Assembly (NCBI GenBank): GCA_019414045.1
Contig: DXMW01000024.1
Span: 62,001-126,000 of the forward strand
Direction: 5' to 3'
DNA length: 64,000 bases
Source: Collinsella sp.
GTDB taxonomy: Bacteria; Actinomycetota; Coriobacteriia; Coriobacteriales; Coriobacteriaceae
The notes under the pieces: generated by a model
What the model saw: only the letters and a program-made list of their open reading frames with translations
What the model was told of the DNA's origin: nothing
The model's database searches: none
Part shown: one piece after another, positions 43,665 to 52,810 of the stretch
Numbering within the stretch: the first letter of the stretch is position 1
How the letters are laid out: every line of letters begins with the position of its first letter
Made by a program: the position numbers and the translations under genes

Positions 43665-44764
43665 AGAAGGCCCTCTATATCGTGACCTCGATGGACACCG
43701 GCGGGGCCGAGACGGTATTCATGAAGTATTACCGGGCTTTGGACAAGTCGCGCTATCAGCTCGACTTCTGTGTGTCGTCCGACGTGCCGGGCTTTTACGA
43801 CGCCGAAATCGAGTCGATGGGCGGCAGAATTGTGCACACAGTCAAGAAGACCGAGGCCGGGCCGGTCGCTTCGTTCAAGCGGCTCATGCAGATAGCCCGG
43901 GACGGCGGTTATTGCTGTGCTGTCAGGTCGTCTCAGCACAGTCTTTCCTGTCTTGATTTGCTCGCCATGAGATTCGGAGGCGTGTCCAGAACCATATTCA
44001 GGTCAAGCAACACGGGTACAGTTTCGAACAGCAAAAAGGAGACCCTGCTGCACAATCTTTTCAAGCCCCTTGTCAGGGTTGCGGCGACCGACTTCGCCGC
44101 CCCGTCTACCGAGGCGGGCGTCTACATGTTCGGCAAGGCGGGGGTATCGGGGCCGCGTTTCCATCTCATGAAGAACGCGCTCAACCTCGAGGACTACGCC
44201 TATGACGCTTCGACACGGGACGATGTTAAGCGCGAACTGGGCGTTCCTGCCGAGTCCTATGTCGTCGGGCACGTCGGGAGGTTCAGTGAGCAGAAGAACC
44301 ACCTCTTCCTTGTCGATGTTTTTGCTGAAATCGCCCGGAGAAGGCCAGACGCCGTCCTCATTCTCGTCGGCAAAGGCGAGACGCGCACGGCCGTTGAGAG
44401 GCGCGTTGCCGAGCTCGGATTGACCGATAGGGTGGTGTTTGCCGGGGTTAGGAGCGATGTCCGCCGTCTCTATTCGGCTATGGACGTCTTCATCTTCCCC
44501 TCTGTCTACGAAGGCCTGCCGAACGTCGTCGTCGAGGCGCAGGCAAACGGACTCCCTTGCGTGATTAGCGACTCCATCACGCGGGAGGTTGGCATTTGCG
44601 AGAACGTCGTTTACAAAAGTCTGGGCGACGCTCTGGACGAATGGGCCGACGCCGCGCTCTCCGCGGATCGCATAGGGTCAAGCGCCAGTGCGAGGGATTT
44701 GAAAGGCTCGGGCTATGAAATCAATTCGGAGCTTCCCGGTTTCGTGAGGCTGGTATTCGGATGA
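43661..44764 (+). CDS. Glycosyltransferase family 4 protein (EpsF-like)
   Basis: The 367-residue GT-B enzyme starts KALYIVTSMDTGGAETVFMK and has VVGHVGRFSEQKNHLFLVDV, VFIFPSVYEGLPNVVVEAQA and GLPCVISDS. These are the standard donor-site motifs of GT4. It resembles EpsF-like transferases of exopolysaccharide operons. Starts inside the previous gene (ATGA-type overlap) and ends overlapping the polymerase gene. Confidence 0.85.
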   Translation: MKKALYIVTSMDTGGAETVFMKYYRALDKSRYQLDFCVSSDVPGFYDAEIESMGGRIVHTVKKTEAGPVASFKRLMQIARDGGYCCAVRSSQHSLSCLDLLAMRFGGVSRTIFRSSNTGTVSNSKKETLLHNLFKPLVRVAATDFAAPSTEAGVYMFGKAGVSGPRFHLMKNALNLEDYAYDASTRDDVKRELGVPAESYVVGHVGRFSEQKNHLFLVDVFAEIARRRPDAVLILVGKGETRTAVERRVAELGLTDRVVFAGVRSDVRRLYSAMDVFIFPSVYEGLPNVVVEAQANGLPCVISDSITREVGICENVVYKSLGDALDEWADAALSADRIGSSASARDLKGSGYEINSELPGFVRLVFG

Positions 44765-45849
44765 ACTTTATCGAAACATCGCTTTTCTACTTTCTTGTCG
44801 TTTTGCTTTCAGCGGCGCTTGCGCGCATGTCGGAAAACGGCAAAAGTAAGGCTGGGCTGGTCGCTGCCGTGGTTCTTCTTACCGCCGTCGGGGGCTTGAG
44901 GTCGTATGCGGTTGGGCAGGATACCCTGGGTTATAAAGAGGGAATCGAGTACTTCTACGCGTATGGGACCACGATGTGGAACCATACGTTCAGCGTTCCG
45001 TACGGTGTCTTCACAAGTGCGGTGCTCCATATCTGTAACAATTACTCGTTCTTGCTCGTCGTCGAGTCGCTGATCACCAACGCCTTTTTTGCTTTCAGGC
45101 TTTGGGATTTTAGACGAACGGCATCGCTCTCGTTTGCGATGTTCGTCTATACGGCAACGGTGTTCCCGCTGTCTATGTGTCTGACGTGCCAGATGATTGC
45201 AGTCTCGCTGGTTTTCTACGCAACCAGGTTTTTAGAACAGAATAAGCCGTTGCTTTTTTGCGCTTGGTGGGCTGTTGGCGCTCTTTTGCACGCGTCCGCC
45301 CTGATAGGGGTCCTATTCCTCATCTACTACCTATTTTCCAACAAAAGCAAGAGCCGATCGCAGTTCGCCGCGAAGATGCTTGCATCGGTTGCCCTGCTGT
45401 TCCTGGCAGCTTATGCGGGCTCTAAGCTCGTCGACCGGTATGCGCGTTACTCCGTGAACGAATCGAGCATCGGGTTGATGGTTTTTGCGCAGGCGACCGT
45501 CCTCGCGATCGCATATTTCGTCAGCCGCGAAACTGCGAATGTTGCCCCGGTTGAGAGCGACGGAACGTCGCGGCTCAAAGCCAACCGGATGCCGCTCGTG
45601 TTTTACGCTTTAGGCATTTTGGCTTCGGCGTCCTCTTATGTGATTGCCAACGCCGGCCGCATAGCCTATTACTTCACCGTATTAGGCCCCGTGATTTTCG
45701 GAGGCTTCGTGAAGGACGCTCGGAAAATAAAAGCCCGTTTTTGTCTTGGCTGTTTTCTAGTTGTCTGGTTCCTTTTCTACGCCTTTTATGCCTATCTGCT
45801 TCATACCGGGCTTGGTATCGAGTCTTATTCGTTCGTCTGGATGGGGTAA
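44761..45849 (+). CDS. EpsG-family polysaccharide polymerase
   Basis: The 362-residue protein is almost wholly hydrophobic, with about ten membrane segments. The early GGLRSYAVGQDTLGYKEGIEYF motif is the hallmark of the EpsG/Wzy family (R-x4-G-x-DT-x-Y). Such proteins join lipid-linked repeat units outside the membrane. It lies among the glycosyltransferase genes, and the flippase Wzx is encoded downstream. GC content is lower than in the housekeeping genes. Confidence 0.82.
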   Translation: MNFIETSLFYFLVVLLSAALARMSENGKSKAGLVAAVVLLTAVGGLRSYAVGQDTLGYKEGIEYFYAYGTTMWNHTFSVPYGVFTSAVLHICNNYSFLLVVESLITNAFFAFRLWDFRRTASLSFAMFVYTATVFPLSMCLTCQMIAVSLVFYATRFLEQNKPLLFCAWWAVGALLHASALIGVLFLIYYLFSNKSKSRSQFAAKMLASVALLFLAAYAGSKLVDRYARYSVNESSIGLMVFAQATVLAIAYFVSRETANVAPVESDGTSRLKANRMPLVFYALGILASASSYVIANAGRIAYYFTVLGPVIFGGFVKDARKIKARFCLGCFLVVWFLFYAFYAYLLHTGLGIESYSFVWMG

Positions 45850-45853
45850 ATAG

Positions 45854-45874
45854 TGCCCGAAACCGTTTCGGGCA
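45854..45874 (+). terminator. Small hairpin between the polymerase and ATP-grasp genes
   Basis: TGCCCGAAA pairs with TTTCGGGCA around CCG, directly after the polymerase stop. There is no T-run. It may weaken transcription through the operon, which the LoaP-type factor would overcome. Confidence 0.4.
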
Positions 45875-45992
45875 TATACGAGCAAAGTCTACGTTGGTGG
45901 TTTGCATACGCCCAGGGCTTGTTCCATGTGTAGCGCAGAGAATTAAAAAGTAAAACGCTTTGTTTAAGCTCGGACTTAAGGAAATTGTATAT

Positions 45993-46940
45993 ATGGAAAG
46001 CAAAATTAAAAAATACCTAAGTGACCCGTGGATGGCCTACTGTGCCTTTACGTCGAAGGGTCTAACGAAATGGGTTTCCGACAGGACGCACCTTCGATTG
46101 ATGCATCGCGCCAAGTTGGGCATGTGGCCTAGCATAGACTCGCCGGTGACCTTCACTGAGAAGATGCAGTGGCTGAAGCTTAACGATCACAACCCTGCGT
46201 ACACGACCATGGTCGACAAGTACCGCGCTAAGGACCTCATTGCCTCGCGTGTGGGCTCCGAGCACGTGGTCAAGACGTTGGGCGCCTGGAATTCCGCTGA
46301 TGACATCGATGTGAGTGGGCTACCGGAGAAGTTCGTACTCAAAACGAATCACGACTGCGGCGGCGTGCTCATCTGCACTGACAAGGGACACTTCGATCTC
46401 AACAGTGCCAAGGACTTTTTTCGGGGTCATTTGAAGCAGAATTATTTTTACGGGTGCAGGGAATGGCCTTACAAGAACGTGAAGCCCGTCGTGTTCGCCG
46501 AGGAGTTCTTGGAGAGCGAGGGCGATAATGCCCGTGATGAAGACGATAACTGGGAAGGCATCGACGAGTTCGACTTCTTCTGCTTTGACGGGGAACCCCG
46601 GCTGATTTCTTATTGCCACGGGGACAAGAACGATTCTGAGAAGAGGTACAACGATTTCTACGACACTGAGTGGAATCTGCTGCCTTTGGCGATGGGATAC
46701 GCGAGTTCCGAAGAGACGATCCCTGCCCCGGAGCAGCTCAGCGAGATGCTCGAGCTATCAAGGAAACTGAGTGACGGTGTACCTTTCTTGAGGGTCGACC
46801 TCTTCATCTGCAAGGGGCGCGTTCTCGTCGGCGAGCTGACTTTCTACCCGTGGGGCGGGTTTACGCCTTTCAGCCCCGCTGAGGCGGAGAGGACGTTGGG
46901 GCAAATGGTTTCTTTGCCCCAACGTGAAAACGAGGAATGA
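45993..46940 (+). CDS. ATP-grasp fold glycosyltransferase-type protein (TupA-like)
   Basis: The protein of 315 residues belongs to the TupA-like ATP-grasp group of capsule loci. Seen are SPVTFTEKMQWLKLNDHNP, YTTMVDKYRAKDLIASRVGS, LPEKFVLKTNHDCGGVLIC and FLRVDLFICKGRVLVGELTF. The last block has the acidic residues that bind Mg-ATP in this fold. The start ATG 45993 follows AAGGAAA. An upstream ATG is possible. What it transfers is not known; members are proposed to add amino acids or sugars to the repeat unit. Confidence 0.78.
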   Translation: MESKIKKYLSDPWMAYCAFTSKGLTKWVSDRTHLRLMHRAKLGMWPSIDSPVTFTEKMQWLKLNDHNPAYTTMVDKYRAKDLIASRVGSEHVVKTLGAWNSADDIDVSGLPEKFVLKTNHDCGGVLICTDKGHFDLNSAKDFFRGHLKQNYFYGCREWPYKNVKPVVFAEEFLESEGDNARDEDDNWEGIDEFDFFCFDGEPRLISYCHGDKNDSEKRYNDFYDTEWNLLPLAMGYASSEETIPAPEQLSEMLELSRKLSDGVPFLRVDLFICKGRVLVGELTFYPWGGFTPFSPAEAERTLGQMVSLPQRENEE

Positions 46941-47024
46941 TGGCAAACGAAAGCTGCATTCAGTGCGTGCGCATGGATAATCAGCCAGTAAGCGCGCTCC
47001 GGCGTTTCTTCATGGAGGTTTAGT

Positions 47025-48491
47025 ATGTCCGACACAAAAGACCTCCGGGCGAGGTCGGCAAGCGCGGCAAAGTGGTCTCTGGCAACCGAGATTATCGCCA
47101 AAATCATCTCGCCTATCTCGCAGCTCGTCTTAGCGAGGCTGCTGGCGCCAGAGGCGTTTGGCATGGTGGCGACCGTCACCATGGTAGTGAGCTTTGCCGA
47201 CATGTTCGCGGACGCCGGGTTCCAGAAGTACCTGGTGCAACACAGCTTCCGAGACAAAAAAGACCTGCATGCCAACGCTAACGTGGCCTTTTGGACGAAC
47301 TTCGGCATATCGGTGGTCCTGTGGTGTCTCATTGCCATATTCAACGATCCGGTGGCCACCTTCGTGGGCAATCCGTCGCTGGGCTTTCCCTTGGCCGTGG
47401 CCTGCCTCTCTCTCCCGTTGACGTCGTTTTCGAGCATTCAGATGGCGTTGTTCCACCGTAATCTCGATTTCAAGTCGCTTATGCCGGTGAGACTGACGTC
47501 GACCTTACTTAACTTCGGCTCGACGCTTGTACTGGCGTTTATGGGATTTGGTTACTGGTCACTTATCGTTGGCACTTTGGCGGCGAATATTGTAAATGCA
47601 GTGGGGCTGACTCTGCTGTCTGAGTGGAAGCCGCGTTTTTTCTACTCCTTCAACATGCTGAAGGCTATGTTCTCATTCAGCGGATGGACGCTTTTGGAGT
47701 CGTTCACCATATGGCTTTCCTCTTGGGCGGGCACCTTTATCGTGGGGCATTTCCTGGGTGCGGCTGAGTTGGGATATTACAAGACGCCAGTCACCTTTGT
47801 GAGCGGGTGCTTCGGGATTATCACGAACGCTACGACGCCCATCTTGTTCTCGTCACTTTCGCGCCTTCAGTTTGATCGGGAAGAATACGTTGCTTATCTG
47901 CGACGCTTCCAGTTCATGGTGGCATTGTTCCTGTTGCCGTTGTCTGCGGGTATCTTCGTATTCCGCGAGCCTTTGGTGGCCCTGTTGCTCGGCGATCAGT
48001 GGGGCGAGGCGACGCTCATGTTCGGGTTGTATGGGCTGGTGCAGGGGCCGATGGTGCTGCTCTCATACTACAGCAGCGAGATGTATCGCTCTCTTGGTAA
48101 ACCGCGCGTGTCTACGCTTGTGCAGGTGATGTACCTCGTGTTGATGACGCCGCTTATGACCGTGGCGGCTATGCAAGGGTTCGATGCCGTCGTGTGGGCT
48201 GATGCGGGATTGAGAATCCTTTTGATTGCTATCAACCAAGTGGTCACATATTTCGTGGTTGGCCTTTCGTTTGGGCGCACTATGTTGTCGCTCAAGGAGC
48301 CCATTTTCTGCACATCGATGATGTGCGCATTTGCATGGGTGACGTATGGACTCGCATCTAGCAACTGGCTTGGCGTCGGGTTGGACATTGTAGGGTGCGT
48401 CGTTGTCTATTTCGCGATTTGCTTTGCTTTGCCCAAGAGTAGGAGGGTGCTGCTGAAGCTGGTCAAGGGCGGCGGCTTTAAAACGTTTTGA
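47025..48491 (+). CDS. Wzx-type polysaccharide flippase
   Basis: The 488-residue protein has about twelve to fourteen membrane segments and starts SASAAKWSLATEIIAKIISP, with VLARLLAPEAFGMVATVTMV and WSLIVGTLAANIV. These are typical of the WzxC/polysaccharide transport (PST) group in the MOP superfamily. It moves lipid-linked repeat units outward for the EpsG-type polymerase. ATG 47025 has GGAGG upstream. The 84-base gap before it has no feature. Confidence 0.87.
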   Translation: MSDTKDLRARSASAAKWSLATEIIAKIISPISQLVLARLLAPEAFGMVATVTMVVSFADMFADAGFQKYLVQHSFRDKKDLHANANVAFWTNFGISVVLWCLIAIFNDPVATFVGNPSLGFPLAVACLSLPLTSFSSIQMALFHRNLDFKSLMPVRLTSTLLNFGSTLVLAFMGFGYWSLIVGTLAANIVNAVGLTLLSEWKPRFFYSFNMLKAMFSFSGWTLLESFTIWLSSWAGTFIVGHFLGAAELGYYKTPVTFVSGCFGIITNATTPILFSSLSRLQFDREEYVAYLRRFQFMVALFLLPLSAGIFVFREPLVALLLGDQWGEATLMFGLYGLVQGPMVLLSYYSSEMYRSLGKPRVSTLVQVMYLVLMTPLMTVAAMQGFDAVVWADAGLRILLIAINQVVTYFVVGLSFGRTMLSLKEPIFCTSMMCAFAWVTYGLASSNWLGVGLDIVGCVVVYFAICFALPKSRRVLLKLVKGGGFKTF

Positions 48492-48557
48492 GGTCTGTAA
48501 TTAACTTGTTGGGAGTTCCATCTCAGGACTTCCTTAAAACGAAAGAGTGGGGTATAT

Positions 48558-49598
48558 ATGCAGGATAGAAAAGTCCTCGTCACTGGCGCCGCCGGCTTCA
48601 TCGGGGCGTTTCTGGTGAAGCGGCTGCTCGAAACCACCGACGACGCGATCATCGGTCTGGACAACGTGAACAGCTACTACGACCCTGGCATCAAGGAGGC
48701 TCGCCTGCGAATGCTGGCGGAGGTGGACAAGGCGGGGCGTTTCGCCTTCGTGCGCGGCGACCTGTGCGATGCCGCGTTGATAGAGCGCCTGTTCGCTGAG
48801 AACGGCTTCGACGTTGTGGTGAACTTGGCCGCCCAGGCCGGTGTGCGATACTCCATCGAGAACCCCAAGGCCTACATAGACAGCAACCTGGTAGGGTTCT
48901 TCAATATATTGGAGGCTTGCAGGCGCCACCCGGTGAAGCATCTTGTCTACGCGAGCTCTTCCTCCGTCTACGGCGGCAACGAGAAAGTGCCTTTCTCGGA
49001 GGACGACCGTGTAGACTCTCCGGTGAGCCTGTACGCCGCCACAAAGAAGTCCAACGAGCTAATGGCCGCGGCCTACTCCAAGCTTTACTCCATCCCAGCC
49101 ACGGGCCTGCGCTTCTTTACGGTGTATGGGCCCATGGGAAGGCCCGACATGGCATACTTCGGCTTCACCGAGAAGTTGCGTCGTGGCGATACGATTAAGA
49201 TTTTCAACATGGGCGATTGTAAGCGCGACTTTACGTACGTGGACGATATTGTGGAGGGCGTGCGCAGGGTCATGGACGGCGCTCCTGAGGTCAAGATCGG
49301 TGTTGATGGTTTGCCAATGGCCGCTCATCGCGTGTATAACATCGGCAATTCGAATCCCGAGAACTTGCTGATCTTCGTTGATACGCTGCAGCGTGTGCTG
49401 GTTGAGGAGGGCGTGCTCCCCGCCGATTACGATTTCGAGGCGCATAAGCAGCTCGTTCCTATGCAGCCTGGTGACGTGCCTGTAACCTATGCGGATACTG
49501 GCGCCTTGGAGCGCGATTTTGGTTACAAACCCGCAACGCCGCTCGAGGACGGTCTTCGTGAATTCGCGAAGTGGTATCGCGAGTTCTACGGGAATTAG
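48558..49598 (+). CDS. UDP-glucuronate 4-epimerase family protein
   Basis: The 346-residue SDR enzyme interconverts UDP-glucuronate and UDP-galacturonate by family resemblance. The NAD motif is VTGAAGFIGAFLVKRLLET. LAAQAGVRYSIENPKAYIDS, YASSSSVYGGNEKVPF and the catalytic SLYAATKKSNELMAAAYS (YxxxK) follow. The long ELVPMQPGDVPVTYADT-like tail is typical of the uronate epimerases. With the UDP-glucose dehydrogenase upstream it could supply two uronic acids for the polymer. It starts with GAAAGAG upstream. Confidence 0.87.
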   Translation: MQDRKVLVTGAAGFIGAFLVKRLLETTDDAIIGLDNVNSYYDPGIKEARLRMLAEVDKAGRFAFVRGDLCDAALIERLFAENGFDVVVNLAAQAGVRYSIENPKAYIDSNLVGFFNILEACRRHPVKHLVYASSSSVYGGNEKVPFSEDDRVDSPVSLYAATKKSNELMAAAYSKLYSIPATGLRFFTVYGPMGRPDMAYFGFTEKLRRGDTIKIFNMGDCKRDFTYVDDIVEGVRRVMDGAPEVKIGVDGLPMAAHRVYNIGNSNPENLLIFVDTLQRVLVEEGVLPADYDFEAHKQLVPMQPGDVPVTYADTGALERDFGYKPATPLEDGLREFAKWYREFYGN

Positions 49599-49611
49599 CT
49601 GGGTGATAGCA

Positions 49612-50121
49612 ATGTCGAATGTATACAGCAGTGACCGTATTCGCTTTGGGGGGGGGTCTATTCTCTCAAACCATGCTTTGAGGTTTGTTTGGCTACTTCG
49701 AAAGTGCCAGAATTCGCACAATCCTTTATGGCATCTTTTTCGAAAGAGGATGGCTTGCAAATATGGTCTCGAGATCGCGCCTGCCACCTCGATTGGCGAA
49801 GGCTTGTATCTGGGTCACGCTTTTGGCATTACGGTAAACCCGAATGCCGTTATCGGTCGCAACTGCAATATGCACAAAGGTGTGACAATTGGTCGGGAAA
49901 ACCGCGGCAAACGAAAAGGTGCGCCTGTTCTTGGCGATTGCGTTTGGCTTGGTGTCAACTCAACTATTGTTGGTGGCGTTCGTTTAGGCAACGACGTTCT
50001 CGTTGCACCGAACACTTATGTTAACTGCGACGTACCAAGCCATTCGATTGTGATTGGGCACCCATGCAAAATCATTTCTCGAGATGGGGCAACAGACGAA
50101 TATATAAACAACAGGGTCTGA
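49612..50121 (+). CDS. Serine O-acetyltransferase-like protein with internal G9 tract
   Basis: This 169-residue left-handed beta-helix acyltransferase has hexapeptide repeats (about 65-160). EGLYLGHAFGITVNPNAVIG, NCNMHKGVTIGRENRG, VWLGVNSTIVGGVRLGNDV and VAPNTYVNCDVPSHS are CysE-like, including the catalytic histidines. In capsule loci these proteins often O-acetylate the polymer. Codons 13-15 are a run of nine G (49648-49656), so a one-base change in the run would abolish the protein. It is the last gene of the operon. Confidence 0.82.
   Translation: MSNVYSSDRIRFGGGSILSNHALRFVWLLRKCQNSHNPLWHLFRKRMACKYGLEIAPATSIGEGLYLGHAFGITVNPNAVIGRNCNMHKGVTIGRENRGKRKGAPVLGDCVWLGVNSTIVGGVRLGNDVLVAPNTYVNCDVPSHSIVIGHPCKIISRDGATDEYINNRV
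49648..49656 (+). repeat. G9 tract within the acetyltransferase gene
   Basis: Nine G after TTT within codons 13-15. With nine G the gene is in frame; other lengths not differing by three would truncate it early. Confidence 0.9.
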
Positions 50122-50488
50122 ATAATAAAATCGGTTTTACATGTCTTATCCAGGATAGAGGGGGGGGGGATCGTCTTCGCTAATTACAGCGAGTTAGCGA
50201 CTCAGTGAGCTTTGGCGCGCTCTGATGCGAGCGGAAGGTGAAGCAAACTGGAACGGGTAGTAGATTCCCAGAAGCTATATGCAACGTGAGTGTCAAAGAT
50301 AGCGCGTCTTAACGCATAACCCTGCATTCCTCCTTTCACCGACTGGCAAAACGATTTACACCTAATTGTCGACATTACCCACGCGATTTATCTTTGCCCC
50401 CGCATCGATCTCGCTAAACTAATAACTGCTGCTACCAGGGCATTTTCTGGTGCACATTCTATTGGCTCCTGCGAAGATCGGAGCGGGT
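50122..50488. other. Spacer between capsule locus and surface protein
   Basis: No gene is seen. It holds a G10 run (50160-50169) and a hairpin TCGCTAA/TTAGCGA (about 50177-50200), with AT-rich DNA before the surface protein that may hold its promoter. The G10 run lies outside any recognised coding region. Confidence 0.5.
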
Positions 50489-51625
50489 ATGTTTGCTGCC
50501 AAGTCCCACACCAGCCGTCATCACATCGCGATCGCTGCCATGGCCTGCCTATGCGTTTTGCTGGGCGGGCCTTCTTATGCCGCGGGCGCGGAGAGCCTCA
50601 TCATCGCGGGCGCGACGTACTGCGAGCCGGGCGCGTCGGGCCCCGGCTGGGCCTGGACCGATGCCGACCACCTGGAGCTTGACGGCTACGCGGGTGGGGC
50701 CATCGGCGCCGAGGGCGACCTGGTGCTGACGCTTGCCGGGCAAAACTCCGTGACGGAGTCGCATGCGCCCGATGCGGACATCACGCTGTGCGGTATGGAG
50801 GTGTGGGGCAACCTGACGCTTCGCGGCACCGGGACCCTGACGGCGACGGGCTCGCAGTGCGGGATCCACGTTTCGCAGGCGCTCGTGGTGGACGGCTGCA
50901 CCGTCGATGTCCGGGCGGACGGGGCCGATATTACGGACGAGGCGTTCGCCGGCGTGATCGCAGGCGACATGGCCGTGCGCGGCGGCGGGCGCATCGTTGC
51001 CGCGGGCGCCGGGTCCGGAGCGGGCGTGCGCGCCTACGGCGTGTATCTGCAGGATGCGGGCCTTGGCGCTGGCGCGGCCGGCTGTCGGCTTTCCGTCGAT
51101 GCCTCGTGGCTCGATGCGACCGGTGCCGACGGCGGTGTTGCGTGCACGGGCGGGTCGCTTGTGTCTGCGCGGTTCGTGGCGCCTGCGGGAGGGGCCTTCG
51201 GTGCCGGCGGCGTGGCGAATGCTTCCGGCGACATGGCGCCGCATGTGGTGATCGAGCCCCAGGGCGCCACGGCGCCGCCGGGGGAGACCGACGGGCGCGA
51301 GGTGCCCGGCGGCGCGGGCGAGCCGGCCGGCGGTGCCGGTCCTGCCGTTGAGCGGCCCGGTGCCGGGTCCGCGACGGATCCCGTCCTAAAGCCCGCGGCT
51401 GCGACGCCCAAGACAATCACGACAACCAAAACGACCGTGACCAAGACCATGGCGTCCACGCCATCCAAGGCCAAGACTGCTGGCGTCTCCACCGTCACGC
51501 TCCCCAAGACCGCCGACGGCAACTGGATCGCCGCCTCCCTGGCGCTATTCCTGCTGGGAACAGCGCTTGTGTTTGTTAACGTCGTGATTGCGGTTCTAGG
51601 TAGGCCAAAGCGTAACGGCGATTGA
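50489..51625 (+). CDS. LPXTG-type cell-wall-anchored surface protein
   Basis: The 378-residue protein has a signal peptide (about 10-37, AMACLCVLLGGPSYAAG). A Gly/Ala-rich beta-helix-like region follows (about 40-270; GNLTLRGTGTLTATGSQCGI, VYLQDAGLGAG, PAGGAFGAG). A Pro/Thr/Lys-rich stalk (about 275-335) leads to the sortase motif LPKTADG, a hydrophobic segment and a short basic tail (RPKRNGD). The repeated GT-rich strands resemble carbohydrate- or adhesion-type surface proteins, but no binding partner is seen. ATG 50489 has GGAG at 6 bases; a longer GTG start at 50450 lacks a site. A decayed paralogue lies at 58773. Confidence 0.82.
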   Translation: MFAAKSHTSRHHIAIAAMACLCVLLGGPSYAAGAESLIIAGATYCEPGASGPGWAWTDADHLELDGYAGGAIGAEGDLVLTLAGQNSVTESHAPDADITLCGMEVWGNLTLRGTGTLTATGSQCGIHVSQALVVDGCTVDVRADGADITDEAFAGVIAGDMAVRGGGRIVAAGAGSGAGVRAYGVYLQDAGLGAGAAGCRLSVDASWLDATGADGGVACTGGSLVSARFVAPAGGAFGAGGVANASGDMAPHVVIEPQGATAPPGETDGREVPGGAGEPAGGAGPAVERPGAGSATDPVLKPAAATPKTITTTKTTVTKTMASTPSKAKTAGVSTVTLPKTADGNWIAASLALFLLGTALVFVNVVIAVLGRPKRNGD

Positions 51626-51680
51626 CCGAAGTGCCATACACTTTCTAGGTAGGGGCAATTGCAACGTGTATGACGCATAG

Positions 51681-51880
51681 CAGGGGCGCGCCGGCTATTC
51701 AAAGAAGCTCGGAAGCCTCTATGCGTCTGTGCAAAAGCGCGTGAACGAGCTCATCTCTTGAGCCCCCAAGAAATTCGCGAGCGCATCAACTCGGGCGTGG
51801 TCACTCTGCTGGCCGCGCCCCTCTGCATCGCGCTGCTGCTGGTTTTACCATTTCTGATTTGGGATAGGCACCTTCGCTAG
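51681..51880 (+). pseudogene. Remnants of two short coding fragments
   Basis: Two open stretches that look coding but lack starts. The first ends GSLYASVQKRVNELIS at 51760. The second begins at TTG 51758 with LSPQEIRERINSGVVTLLAA, has one hydrophobic segment and ends at 51880. Both look like gene ends left by rearrangement. The second overlaps the 3' end of the minus-strand secreted protein. Confidence 0.4.
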
Positions 51881-52519
51881 CTCCATGCAAGTGAATTGTG
51901 GTCCCACGTGGATTCTTTGGGCCCGATCGCGAGCGCGGGCCCGAAGGCTGTAGTAGCTGGCCCATGCCTGGCGCGACGGGTCGCAGACGCTTTCCTGGCT
52001 GCCGCCGTCCCAATAGGTGGGCACGTCCATGCGCGCCTTGGCCTGGGACGAGCCGTTGGTCTGGGTTACGTGGAAGGTCGTCGCGGTGCCCGCGGGGGCG
52101 TCGTTCCACGAGACGGTGAAGGTGACGCCGTTTTGGCTTGCGGTGGCGGAGTGGGCGTAGGTGGTTTGTGACGTGGTGGGGATCGCCTCGGGCGTGCCGT
52201 TGGTTTGGGCACGGAGGGATGGGGCGGGGGCGCCGGTTGCGGCGGTGGTGTCGTCATTGGTGCCGTTGGCGCTTTCCGTGTTGACTGCGCTGGTGCCGGT
52301 GGATGTTGCGGTGCTGTCCTCTACGGTATCTGCTGTCGCATTTGTGCTGGCGCCGTCTTCAGCCTTGCCTATGTCGCTGTTCGTGGCGTCGGCTTGCGCC
52401 TGCTGCTCGGCTGTTGCTGGAGGCTGGATGGCTTCCGCAATGGCCGCCATGGGCATCGTCGCGCCGACCATGGACGCGCACGCGATCGCGCAGAGCAGGT
52501 AGTAAAGGGGTCGTTTCAT
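51845..52519 (-). CDS. Secreted protein with signal peptide, probably C-terminally truncated
   Basis: The 224-residue product starts MKRPLYYLLCAIACASMVGA, a clear signal peptide ending near AIAEA. A low-complexity Thr/Ala/Asp segment follows (about 35-100). Then a small domain appears (about 115-190), including YAHSATASQNGVTFTVSWND and FHVTQTNGSSQAKARMDVPT. The last 35 residues look unrelated to it, and the protein stops without a cell-wall anchor, suggesting loss of the 3' part. ATG at 52519 (minus strand) has GGCTCCGC on the other strand, weak as a ribosome site. No function recognised. Confidence 0.62.
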   Translation of the reverse strand: MKRPLYYLLCAIACASMVGATMPMAAIAEAIQPPATAEQQAQADATNSDIGKAEDGASTNATADTVEDSTATSTGTSAVNTESANGTNDDTTAATGAPAPSLRAQTNGTPEAIPTTSQTTYAHSATASQNGVTFTVSWNDAPAGTATTFHVTQTNGSSQAKARMDVPTYWDGGSQESVCDPSRQAWASYYSLRARARDRAQRIHVGPQFTCMELAKVPIPNQKW

Positions 52520-52810
52520 AGCGGAGCCTCTCGGTGAGCAGCCAATAGGGTCCGAAGGCAGCTCCAGGCCAGCACTCCGCACATATTTTGTTGGGGTTTA
52601 TTTTACGGGAACCCCAGTCAACATCAGGGAACTTTCTGGGGAATGTTGGGGGAGGGAGCCTTAGGAGACGGTTTGGTGCATGCAAACAACCTTCTTAGGA
52701 CTACGCTTATGATTTACAAGCCTCTCGAAGTGGCTGTGCCTCAAGTTCAGTACAACACGAGGCGTGTTAGATTGTTGGAAGCCATAAAACCATAAAGGTC
52801 GGGAGGACGC

